A DNA stretch of 64,000 nt from an uncultured Bacteroidia bacterium (GTDB lineage: Bacteria; Bacteroidota; Bacteroidia; Bacteroidales; Prolixibacteraceae), in the NCBI GenBank assembly GCA_903850335.1, contig CAINLJ010000137.1, positions 1-64,000 of the forward strand. Direction: 5' to 3'. How positions within the stretch are numbered: the stretch's first letter is position 1; every line of letters begins with the position of its first letter. This document shows positions 35,931-44,383 of the stretch, one piece after another. The notes beneath the pieces were generated by a model. It had not been told where the DNA came from, ran no database searches, and saw nothing but the letters and a program-made list of their open reading frames with translations. A program made the translations under genes and the position numbers.

Positions 35931-36683
35931 CTATTCATTTTCAAGAGATTGTTCGAGTTCATCGGTCATTTCCAGGTTGTGATAGACATTCTGTACGTCT
36001 TCATTTTCTTCAAGTTCGTCGATCATGCGTAACAATACCCTGGCTTCTGAGATTTGAAGTCGTTTATCAACTCTCGGAATACGCTGTAATTCTGCCCTTT
36101 GTGGCTCAATGCCAAGGGATTCCAATTTTCGGTTAAATTTCCCAAAATCTTCAAGTGCTGTAGTGACGGTAATAATTTCCTCTTCTATTTCAATATCCTC
36201 TGCTCCTGCTTCGATAAACTCAAGTTCTAACTGTTCAGAATTGAATTGTTCATGTATTGGAATATTGAAAATGCCCTTTCTGTCAAAAATAAAATTTAAT
36301 GAACCCTTTGTTGCTAAAGCTCCTCCTCTTTTGGTAAAGATATGTCGGATATCTGCAACTGTCCTGTTGTTATTGTCACTTAAGCATTCTACGAACACAG
36401 CCACTCTCCCGGTTCCATATCCCTCGAGAAAAATTTCCTGCAGATCACTTCCATCTTTTTCACCTCTGCTTATTGCCCTGTCTATATTTTCCTTTGGCAT
36501 ATTCTGTCCTTTCGCGTTCAGAACAGCGATCCTAAGTCGTGCATTCATTGAGGGATCCCCAATTCCCCCCTCCTTTACTGCAACCGTAATCTCTTTAGCC
36601 AACCTTGAAAATATGTTTGACCTTTTGGCATCAAGTGCACCTTTTTTTCTCTTAATCTTTGACCATTTGCTATGTCCGGACAT
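35931..36683 (-). CDS. yebC: YebC/PmpR/TACO1-family protein
   Basis: A 250-residue cytoplasmic protein with the family N terminus SGHSKWSKIKRKKGALDAKR, then the conserved PKENIDRAISRGEK segment and the GGALATKGSLNFIF stretch. YebC-like proteins are conserved across bacteria and organelles. Older work describes some as DNA-binding regulators; more recent work links the family to translation of difficult peptide sequences. Which applies here cannot be told from sequence. The C-terminal tail is acidic. It is transcribed divergently from the acyl ligase fusion and is upstream of the serine hydrolase. Confidence 0.93.
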   Translation of the reverse strand: MSGHSKWSKIKRKKGALDAKRSNIFSRLAKEITVAVKEGGIGDPSMNARLRIAVLNAKGQNMPKENIDRAISRGEKDGSDLQEIFLEGYGTGRVAVFVECLSDNNNRTVADIRHIFTKRGGALATKGSLNFIFDRKGIFNIPIHEQFNSEQLELEFIEAGAEDIEIEEEIITVTTALEDFGKFNRKLESLGIEPQRAELQRIPRVDKRLQISEARVLLRMIDELEENEDVQNVYHNLEMTDELEQSLENE

Positions 36684-36810
36684 AATTCTGCAATTTTCTT
36701 ACTTTGCAAAATTAATAAATGAATTGAAGGTTAGACTACCTGTCAAATTTCGTTTTTTTAGTTGTACTTATTAGTTTATATTGATCCCTTTTATTTTATT
36801 AAAACATTAT

Positions 36811-36818
36811 TATCTTTG
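36811..36818 (+). promoter_or_regulatory. Possible -7 box of the ligase-ACP-acyltransferase gene
   Basis: TATCTTTG is identical to the -7 boxes of both tRNA-Lys genes and lies 70 bases before the start codon. The -33 region is T-rich without a clear TTTG. Confidence 0.35.
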
Positions 36819-36887
36819 AGAAACTGACTAAATTAAATGATACTTCATACTATTTAAAAAGATATTAATAAAACTCATTAAAAGCTA

Positions 36888-39353
36888 ATGATTGAACCAA
36901 TTATAGATAGATCAAACCTTGACAAAACATTATTGATCACTCATAATCAACAAATAACCGGAAATGAGTTTTTGAGAAACGCGCAATATTATTCACTTTT
37001 AACGGGCAATAACGGCTACGAGAAGGTGGGGATTTACTCGGAAAACAGAGTTGAATGGTTATATTCATTTTATGGTGCGCTACAAAATAATTGTGTTGTC
37101 GTTCCCATCGACTATATGGCTTCAGATGAAGATGTTGCGTATATAATTGATGATTGCAGACCCGAACTTTTATTTATAAGTACTGCAATGGCTGAAACTT
37201 ATGATAAAGTTGCTCTTAAAACCAGGTTTCAACCTAAAGTCGTAATTTTTGAAGATTGTGTTATTCCTGAACAAGTGCCTGAAAACCTTTGGATTGGGCC
37301 TGATGACAATGAGTCCACCGCTGTTATTATTTATACTTCAGGAACCACTGGGAGTCCAAAAGGTGTTATGCTTTCTTACACAAACATTCTTGCGAACATG
37401 AAAGCAGTTATAGAAGCCGGTATTTTCCATTCTGAAAGTCAGGTTCTTATTCTACTTCCTTTGCATCACGTCTTTCCGCTTATTGGATCCTTAATGGTAC
37501 CAATTTATGCAGGTGGAACGGTTGTAATCTGTCCGTCAATGCAAACTGCGGATCTGATGAAAACACTTGCAAATAACAAAATAACAGTAATTATTGGCGT
37601 TCCAAGGCTGTACGATTTAATTTTCCGCGGCCTAATGGTTAAAATCAGTTCAAGCCCTATCGCCCGCTTTTTTTTGAAACTTGTTTATTTGACCAAAAGT
37701 CGCAGACTTGGTAAAATTTTATTTAAAAAGGTCCATGCTGGTTTGGGTGGAAGCATAGAGTATATGATTGCAGGAGGTGCAGCTTTAAATAGGGAAGTCG
37801 GAAAGTTTTTCTATTCAATTGGTTTTGATATACTTGAAGGATTTGGAATGACTGAGGCTGCACCAATGATTACCTTTCCAAGGCCAGGAAAAATAATTAT
37901 AGGCTCCACTGGGCAGGCATTACCCGGTTTAAGTCTGGAAATCAGGGATGGAGAAATTGTTGCGAAGGGACCAAATATTATGAAAGGGTATTACAATCGG
38001 CCGGACGAGACTGCTGAGGTAATCAAGGACGGATGGCTTTACACTGGTGATCTCGGAAGAATTGAGAAGGGTGGTTTTCTCTATATTACCGGAAGAAAAA
38101 AAGAAATAATTGTATTGCCAAATGGGAAAAATATTAACCCGGTAGAACTTGAAATGAAACTTGAGAGTACTTTTGTGGCTATAAAGGAGGTAGGAATATT
38201 TATGTATAAGGATTTGTTGCATGCCGTGATATACCCAGATTATAAATATTTGTCGGACAACAATATAGATAATATTCAGACTTTTTTTAGAGATTCGGTA
38301 ATTACTCCGTTTAATGCTGGAACAAGTTCTTCAAAGCAAATAAAAAAATTTACTTTGGTCAATCAGGAATTGCCGCGTACCCGCCTTTCTAAACTTCAAA
38401 GGTTTAAACTCGAGGAATTGATTCAAAATAAAGCTGTTCCTAAAATTAAATTAAATGAACCTGAAACGTTGGAATATAAGGCTTTAAAATCCTTTATTCA
38501 AGCGCAGGTTGAGATGGAAATCAACCCGGAGGACCATTTGGTCTTTGATATTGCACTCGACTCATTAGGGAAGTTAGGTCTTATTGATTTTATTGAGAAA
38601 ACATTTGGAGTAAAAATTAGTGAAGAGCAATTAATTCAGTTTACATCAGTAAAGGCTATTTCTGAATATATAAATCTGCATAAACAATTCTATCGGGAGG
38701 ATAATGATACCTGGTTGGGGAGTCTAAATGAGGAAACAAAGGTTGACCTTCCTAAACCATCATTTTTATTGAGACTTATAGTTAACTCTGTACGGTCTAT
38801 TTCAAATCTTTTTATAAAAACTGAAGGCAAAGGATTTGAAAATATTCCTGATGGCCCTTGCTTTTTTACTGCGAACCATCAAAGCAAGTTGGACGCTTTT
38901 CTTATTCTGTCTTATCTTGATTCAGTAACACTTGGAAATACCTATGCGTATGCGAAGAAAGACCATGTTAACGACTTTATTCGTAGATATATAGCGCACC
39001 ATTCAAATGTGATTGTTATGGATTTGTCGAAAGATCTGAAAGGTTCTATACATAAGATGGCTGAGGTTGTAAAACTCGGAAAAAAGGTTTTAATTTTCCC
39101 TGAAGGCACCAGAACATTAACAGGTCAAATCGGCCATTTCAAAAAAACCTATGCCATATTAAGTGCCGAATTAAATATTCCAATCGTTCCCGTTGCTATT
39201 TCAGGTGCATATTTTGGCGACCCATCTGACCGATTTAGGGTTAGACGAACTAAAATTACTGTGGAATTTCTTCCGGCCATTAATCCAGCAGGGTTATTGC
39301 CTGATGAGTTAAATACGCTTGTCAGACAAAAAATCGAAACTTCAACGAAATAA
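36888..39353 (+). CDS. Fused AMP-ligase / acyl carrier / PlsC-type acyltransferase
   Basis: An 821-residue three-domain protein. Residues 1 to about 505 are an acyl-adenylating ligase with YTSGTTGSPKGVML near 150, GFGMTEAAPM, and YTGDLGRIEKG. Residues about 520-600 are an acyl-carrier domain with the phosphopantetheine serine S559 in IALDSLGKLG. Residues about 640-821 are a PlsC-like acyltransferase with the H664-x4-D669 motif (NHQSKLD) and FPEGTRTLTG. The logical reaction is activation of a free fatty acid, loading onto the built-in carrier and transfer to a lysophospholipid or related acceptor. E. coli Aas has the acyltransferase first and the ligase last; the order here is reversed with a carrier between. 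Acceptor is unknown. The gene is monocistronic. Confidence 0.85.
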   Translation: MIEPIIDRSNLDKTLLITHNQQITGNEFLRNAQYYSLLTGNNGYEKVGIYSENRVEWLYSFYGALQNNCVVVPIDYMASDEDVAYIIDDCRPELLFISTAMAETYDKVALKTRFQPKVVIFEDCVIPEQVPENLWIGPDDNESTAVIIYTSGTTGSPKGVMLSYTNILANMKAVIEAGIFHSESQVLILLPLHHVFPLIGSLMVPIYAGGTVVICPSMQTADLMKTLANNKITVIIGVPRLYDLIFRGLMVKISSSPIARFFLKLVYLTKSRRLGKILFKKVHAGLGGSIEYMIAGGAALNREVGKFFYSIGFDILEGFGMTEAAPMITFPRPGKIIIGSTGQALPGLSLEIRDGEIVAKGPNIMKGYYNRPDETAEVIKDGWLYTGDLGRIEKGGFLYITGRKKEIIVLPNGKNINPVELEMKLESTFVAIKEVGIFMYKDLLHAVIYPDYKYLSDNNIDNIQTFFRDSVITPFNAGTSSSKQIKKFTLVNQELPRTRLSKLQRFKLEELIQNKAVPKIKLNEPETLEYKALKSFIQAQVEMEINPEDHLVFDIALDSLGKLGLIDFIEKTFGVKISEEQLIQFTSVKAISEYINLHKQFYREDNDTWLGSLNEETKVDLPKPSFLLRLIVNSVRSISNLFIKTEGKGFENIPDGPCFFTANHQSKLDAFLILSYLDSVTLGNTYAYAKKDHVNDFIRRYIAHHSNVIVMDLSKDLKGSIHKMAEVVKLGKKVLIFPEGTRTLTGQIGHFKKTYAILSAELNIPIVPVAISGAYFGDPSDRFRVRRTKITVEFLPAINPAGLLPDELNTLVRQKIETSTK

Positions 39354-39564
39354 GTTATTCCATTAAAGAATTAAATATCTATTATTTAACAGCCTGATTT
39401 TGTATCTTCATCCTCGCTCTTCCTTCATTTATAGTTTTCAACAGACATTGAATTAAACTTTTTTATGCTGGTTGTTGTTAAATTATTTAACTGACCGTAA
39501 TCACAAATTTGTTTATGTTTTAAATTGTACCTCTGTCTAAAGTTGTACTCGTAACTAATAAAAA

Positions 39565-40590
39565 ATGGAAAGAAGATCTTTTTTGAAAAATTCAGCTTTA
39601 TCGGCTGCTGGCTTATTGATTTCCAAGGACCTGTTTAGTAAACCTAAAGGGCGAATTTATGGTCATAATGAAATGACTTATCGCTTAAACACCTCCTGGG
39701 GTAGCCTTAATCCTAATAAAACCCCTGTAAATGATTGTCACGAGATGATTCAGGATGTAAAAGGACGCATTTTGTTACTTACAAATGAGACGAAGAATAA
39801 CATTATCATTTACAATAAAAGTGGCAGATTAATTGATAAGTGGGGTAAAGAATTTCCAGGAGCTCATGGACTTACAGTACAGCATACAGGTATAGAAGAT
39901 TTTTTATTCATTACAGATACTGTTAAGCATCAGGTTTACAAAACAACCATTGATGGGAAAATTCTTCTGACTATAGATGCTCCGTCTGATATTCCGGCAT
40001 ACAGTAAAAAAGATGCATTTATTCCTACTGAAACTACTGTTCTCGATAATGGCGATTTTTACATCGCCGATGGTTACGGAGCGCAGCATATCCTGCATTA
40101 TGATGAAAAGGGACAGCTTAAAAATTCTTTTGGCGGACGCGGAGAGGGTGATGAACATTTTGATAATGCCCATGGGATTTGTCTTGACAATCGTTCCGGA
40201 GTTTCAACATTACTCATAACTGACAGAACGAGGAATGCATTTAAAAGGTTTTCACTAGACGGTAAGTTACTGGAAGTAATACATCTGCCTGGAGCCTGCG
40301 TTTGCAGACCTGTCATCAAAGGTGATTATTTGTATGCTGCGGTATTACGGTCCCCGAGTCTGGAAAATGCTAAATCAGGATTTGTAACTATTCTGAATAA
40401 AGAGAATAAAGTTGTTTCAAATCTTGGCGGGTCAGAACCTGTTTACGAAAACAATAAATTACAACCATTATCACAAACTGACAAAATTTTCATTCATCCT
40501 CATGATGTATGCATTGATGATGAAGGTAGCTTATATGTAGCTCAATGGGCGTCCGGGAAGGTTTATCCTTACAAATTTACAAAAGTCTGA
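39565..40590 (+). CDS. Exported NHL-repeat beta-propeller protein, twin-arginine-like signal
   Basis: A 341-residue protein starting MERRSFLKNSALSAAGLLIS, which fits the twin-arginine (Tat) pattern RRxFLK. The mature part has NHL-type propeller blades such as HGLTVQHTGIEDFLFITD, DNGDFYIADGYGAQHI, HGICLDN and HPHDVCIDDEGSLYVAQW, resembling the lyase domain of peptidylglycine amidating enzymes. No catalytic assignment is safe. It is first of four tightly spaced genes (gaps of 5, 9 and 2 bases) with DUF1549/1553, DUF1501 and PSCyt1 proteins, so it belongs to that exported set. In Bacteroidota and Planctomycetes such propellers are often found with these families. Confidence 0.78.
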   Translation: MERRSFLKNSALSAAGLLISKDLFSKPKGRIYGHNEMTYRLNTSWGSLNPNKTPVNDCHEMIQDVKGRILLLTNETKNNIIIYNKSGRLIDKWGKEFPGAHGLTVQHTGIEDFLFITDTVKHQVYKTTIDGKILLTIDAPSDIPAYSKKDAFIPTETTVLDNGDFYIADGYGAQHILHYDEKGQLKNSFGGRGEGDEHFDNAHGICLDNRSGVSTLLITDRTRNAFKRFSLDGKLLEVIHLPGACVCRPVIKGDYLYAAVLRSPSLENAKSGFVTILNKENKVVSNLGGSEPVYENNKLQPLSQTDKIFIHPHDVCIDDEGSLYVAQWASGKVYPYKFTKV

Positions 40591-40595
40591 TTTTT

Positions 40596-42926
40596 ATGAT
40601 AAAAAAGAAGTATGCTTATATTATATTCATAATCTGCATAATTGGAATTTTTCTGTTTGGATTTAACCATTTTCTAAATCACAAAAGAAATCAGAAAGAC
40701 AATGAGGTTTCCTATAACCGTGATATAAGGCCTGTTCTTTCTGATAAATGTTTCGCTTGTCACGGTCCGGATGCGAACAAACGTAAAGCTGGATTAAGAC
40801 TTGATCAACAGATCGGGGCTTATTCGGAATTGAAAAAAAATAAAGGCCATTACGCTATAGTTCCCGGGTCACCTGAGAAGAGTGAGGTAATTAGTCGAAT
40901 TGAATCCAACGATCCCTCAATTGTGATGCCAATTCCGGAAAGTCATCTTACAAGGCTCAGTCGCGATGAGATTAACCTGTTCAGAAAATGGATTAAAGAG
41001 GGTGCAAAATACGAAAAACACTGGGCATTTGTCTCTCCGGTGAAAGCAGGGATTCCTGAGGTCAGTGATAAAAGTTGGGTGAAAAATGAAATTGATAATT
41101 TTATTCTCCATAAATTAGATCTAAAAGGATTTAATCACAACGACGAAGCTTCGAAAGAAACCCTTATTAAGCGGGCATTTTCAGATATTACCGGACTTCC
41201 ACCAAACTATAATGAGATTAAGAAGTGGACTAATCTAACGGATAAAGAATGGTATAGTCAACTTTTAGATACGCTTCTGCAAAAGCCGTCATATGGAGAA
41301 AAAATGGCCATATTTTGGTGTGATTTAGCACGTTATGCAGATTCTTTTGGTTTTCAGGATGATAATATCAGGTCACAGTGGCCTTGGAGGGATTGGGTAA
41401 TAAATGCCTTCAATAAAAATCTTTCCTACGATAAATTTCTTACAGAACAACTCGCCGGTGATTTACTTCCAAATGCAACCAAGGAAAACATTCTGGCTAC
41501 TGCATTTCTGCGAAACCACAAATACACCGAAGAGGGAGGAATCATTGACGAAGAATACAGAGTCTCCTATAACATAGATAAAACCCGCACCTATGGGAAA
41601 GCAGTACTGGGCGTCACAATTGAATGTGCTCAATGCCATGATCACAAATATGATCCATTTTCAAACAAAGATTATTATCAGTTATATGCATTCTTCAATA
41701 TTAGTAAGGAAAAGGGGTTTGAGGGAGACGTAAGTACCTCTACACCAGCCAAGGCACCCAAGCTTTTTATCAGCAGTGATGAGATAAAAAAATCAATGTC
41801 ATATATTAATCCTTTAGATACCAATACAATACAGGTTTCAGTAATGGCAGATGATTCAATTAAGAAACACACCTATATACTTAGCAGAGGAAGATACGAC
41901 GCTCCTTCATCTATTGAAGTAAAGCCTTCAGCACTTGAGTCAATTATGCCTTTTGATACTCTTGCTTACCCAAGAAACAGGCTCGGATTAGCAAAATGGA
42001 CCATTAATAAGAATAATCCCTTAACAGCCCGCGTTTTTGTGAATTTTATCTGGCAAGAGATTTTTGGAAAAGGTATAGTCAAAACTTCCAGCGATTATGG
42101 TTTACAGGGAGAATTACCTACACATCCTGAATTACTTGATTGGCTTGCAGTAGACTTTATGGAGCATAACTGGGACATCAAATATCTGATTAAAAAGATT
42201 CTTACAAGTAATACTTATTGCCAATCCAGTGTAACCAGTAAAAAACAACATGAGCTTGATCCCGAGAATATTTATTATTCCAGATCACCCAGGTTAAGAT
42301 TTAAAGCTGAGATAATACGTGACTGGGTATTGAGTAGCAGTGGATTACTGAATCCAAGAATAGGCGGACCAAGTGTTAAACCTTACCAGCCTAAAGGAGT
42401 CTGGGAAAGCACATCATCAGGCAGAGGAGTACTTGCAACATACAAGCAAGATCATGGACCAATGATTTATAGAAGAGGTTTGTATACCATTTTCAAGCTT
42501 ACTGCACCTCCCCCTGGCCTCATGATATTTGATGCCAGCAGCAGAGACCAATGTGAGACAAGACGGGTAAGTACAAACACACCTCTTCAGGCCTTAACAA
42601 TGCTAAATGACCCGACTGTTCTTGAAGCAGCAAGAGTATTGGCTGAGAAAATATCCTTGGATAAGAAAAATATTGATGAAAAAATCGAACAGGCCTTTGA
42701 ATTAATTCTTGTACGAAAACCCTCGAAATTTGAGAAAAATAAACTTTTGGATTATTTCAGAAATCAACTGGAATACTTCAGTAAACATTCTGATTTATTA
42801 AAATTATCTTTAAAGGTCGGAGAATATAATCATCCCAAAGGAGACATTAATAGGATAGAAGCCGGAGCATTAATGAAAACGATTCTCATCATATATAATT
42901 TGGAAGAAGCGATCACAAAATCATAA
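40596..42926 (+). CDS. PSCyt1-DUF1549-DUF1553 c-type cytochrome protein
   Basis: A 776-residue protein with an N-terminal membrane anchor (about 5-25). A planctomycete-type cytochrome c domain (PSCyt1) follows, with the haem motif CFACHGPDANKRKAGLRL at about 50-67. DUF1549 covers the region with WCDLARYADSFGFQDDN and ECAQCHDHKYDPFSNKDYY, the latter a second CxxCH. DUF1553 is in the C-terminal half, with NRLGLAKWTINKNNPLTARV and SRDQCETRRVSTNTPLQALT. The ATG at 40596 is used, 5 bases after the previous stop; upstream codons overlap that gene. The families are predicted to be extracytoplasmic and redox-linked but have no established reaction. It is nearly always found next to DUF1501, as here. 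Confidence 0.88.
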   Translation: MIKKKYAYIIFIICIIGIFLFGFNHFLNHKRNQKDNEVSYNRDIRPVLSDKCFACHGPDANKRKAGLRLDQQIGAYSELKKNKGHYAIVPGSPEKSEVISRIESNDPSIVMPIPESHLTRLSRDEINLFRKWIKEGAKYEKHWAFVSPVKAGIPEVSDKSWVKNEIDNFILHKLDLKGFNHNDEASKETLIKRAFSDITGLPPNYNEIKKWTNLTDKEWYSQLLDTLLQKPSYGEKMAIFWCDLARYADSFGFQDDNIRSQWPWRDWVINAFNKNLSYDKFLTEQLAGDLLPNATKENILATAFLRNHKYTEEGGIIDEEYRVSYNIDKTRTYGKAVLGVTIECAQCHDHKYDPFSNKDYYQLYAFFNISKEKGFEGDVSTSTPAKAPKLFISSDEIKKSMSYINPLDTNTIQVSVMADDSIKKHTYILSRGRYDAPSSIEVKPSALESIMPFDTLAYPRNRLGLAKWTINKNNPLTARVFVNFIWQEIFGKGIVKTSSDYGLQGELPTHPELLDWLAVDFMEHNWDIKYLIKKILTSNTYCQSSVTSKKQHELDPENIYYSRSPRLRFKAEIIRDWVLSSSGLLNPRIGGPSVKPYQPKGVWESTSSGRGVLATYKQDHGPMIYRRGLYTIFKLTAPPPGLMIFDASSRDQCETRRVSTNTPLQALTMLNDPTVLEAARVLAEKISLDKKNIDEKIEQAFELILVRKPSKFEKNKLLDYFRNQLEYFSKHSDLLKLSLKVGEYNHPKGDINRIEAGALMKTILIIYNLEEAITKS

Positions 42927-42935
42927 GCTAATAGT

Positions 42936-44381
42936 ATGAAAGAATTTCTGGAACACGGGTTAAATCAAAACAGACGTAAATTTTTATCAAAGCTAAGTCT
43001 TGGTATTGGTGGACTTGCACTAGGTTCACTTATGGTACCTGGCATTTTTGACGGGAAAAATGAGGATGAACTTTTTTCAAATGTCCTACCCCATTTTGCA
43101 CCTAAGGCGAAGCGAATAATCTATTTATTTCAGAATGGAGCCCCGTCGCAGTTGGATCTATTTGATTATAAGCCTTTACTGCAAAAAATGCAGGGAGAAG
43201 ATTTACCCGCAAGTATCAGAATGGGTCAAAGGTTAACGGGCATGACCGCCAATCAGGCAAAGTTCCCACTTGCAGGAACAAAGTTCAATTTTTCACAACA
43301 TGGCCAAAGTGGTGCCTGGTTCAGTGAAACATTGCCTCATTTAGCCACGGTTAGTGATGATTTGTGTTTCGTGCGCTCGGTTTATACGGAGGCAATAAAT
43401 CATGATCCCGCCCTTACATTCTTCCAGACTGGTGCACAGGTAGGAAACCGTCCAAGTATGGGATCCTGGATTAGTTATGGATTGGGAAGCGAAAATAAAA
43501 ATCTACCTGCATTTTGTGTTTTACTTAGCAAAGGAAAAGGAAATGGACAGGGAGTTTATTCAAAATTGTGGTCAAATGGATTTTTAGATTCCATTCATCA
43601 GGGTGTACAGTTCAGTAGTGGTGAAGAACCTGTAAAATATCTGACAGATCCTGAATTTATAAACCGATCGGATAAGAGAGCAATGCTTGATCAGATCTCA
43701 GCCTTGAACGAAGCTGCCTACAAAAATATTGGAGATCAGGAAATTGTTACTAAAATTCAGCAATACGAATTAGCTTACAGAATGCAAATGGCCGTTCCAG
43801 AGCTCACTTCGCTTCAAAATGAACCAGAGTCAATCATAAAAATGTATGGACCAGACTGTCTGATCCCGGGAACTTATGCAGCTAATTGTTTATTGGCAAG
43901 AAAATTGTCTGAAAATGGAGTCCGTTTTGTGCAGCTTTACCACCAGGGTTGGGATACGCATGGAAACCTTCCAAAAGAAATTGAAGGACAATGTAAGGAC
44001 GTAGATCAATCTTCCGCTGCTTTAATTAAAGATTTAAAACAACGTGGATTACTGGATGAAACACTGATTATTTGGGGTGGCGAATTTGGCAGAACCAATT
44101 ACTGTCAGGGAGCACTCACTAAGGATAATTACGGGCGGGACCACCACCCACGTTGCTTTACAATTTTTATGGCAGGTGGCGGGATCAAACCCGGTGTGTT
44201 TGGCGAAACCGATGAATTTGGATATAACATTACTAAACTTCCGGTTCATGTTCATGACTTTCATGCCACAGTGATGCATTTAATGGGAATTGACCACGAA
44301 AGATTCACATTCAAACATCAGGGGAGACGCTATAAATTAACCGATGTTGCAGGGAATGTTGTTCATGATATAATCAGCTAA
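42936..44381 (+). CDS. DUF1501 protein (alkaline-phosphatase/sulfatase-like fold), twin-arginine-like signal
   Basis: A 481-residue protein with a Tat-like N terminus (NQNRRKFLSKLSLGIGGLAL) and the DUF1501 domain. Characteristic segments are KRIIYLFQNGAPSQLDLFDY, the metal-site-like QLYHQGWDTHGNLPKE, IWGGEFGRTNYCQG and DHHPRCFTIFMAGGG near the C terminus, followed by HDFHATVMHLMGIDH. DUF1501 belongs to the alkaline phosphatase-like superfamily, so a metal-dependent hydrolase is possible, but no member has a proven substrate that I know of. It is the third gene of the four-gene operon, 9 bases after the cytochrome gene and 2 bases before the next. Confidence 0.88.
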   Translation: MKEFLEHGLNQNRRKFLSKLSLGIGGLALGSLMVPGIFDGKNEDELFSNVLPHFAPKAKRIIYLFQNGAPSQLDLFDYKPLLQKMQGEDLPASIRMGQRLTGMTANQAKFPLAGTKFNFSQHGQSGAWFSETLPHLATVSDDLCFVRSVYTEAINHDPALTFFQTGAQVGNRPSMGSWISYGLGSENKNLPAFCVLLSKGKGNGQGVYSKLWSNGFLDSIHQGVQFSSGEEPVKYLTDPEFINRSDKRAMLDQISALNEAAYKNIGDQEIVTKIQQYELAYRMQMAVPELTSLQNEPESIIKMYGPDCLIPGTYAANCLLARKLSENGVRFVQLYHQGWDTHGNLPKEIEGQCKDVDQSSAALIKDLKQRGLLDETLIIWGGEFGRTNYCQGALTKDNYGRDHHPRCFTIFMAGGGIKPGVFGETDEFGYNITKLPVHVHDFHATVMHLMGIDHERFTFKHQGRRYKLTDVAGNVVHDIIS

Positions 44382-44383
44382 TT

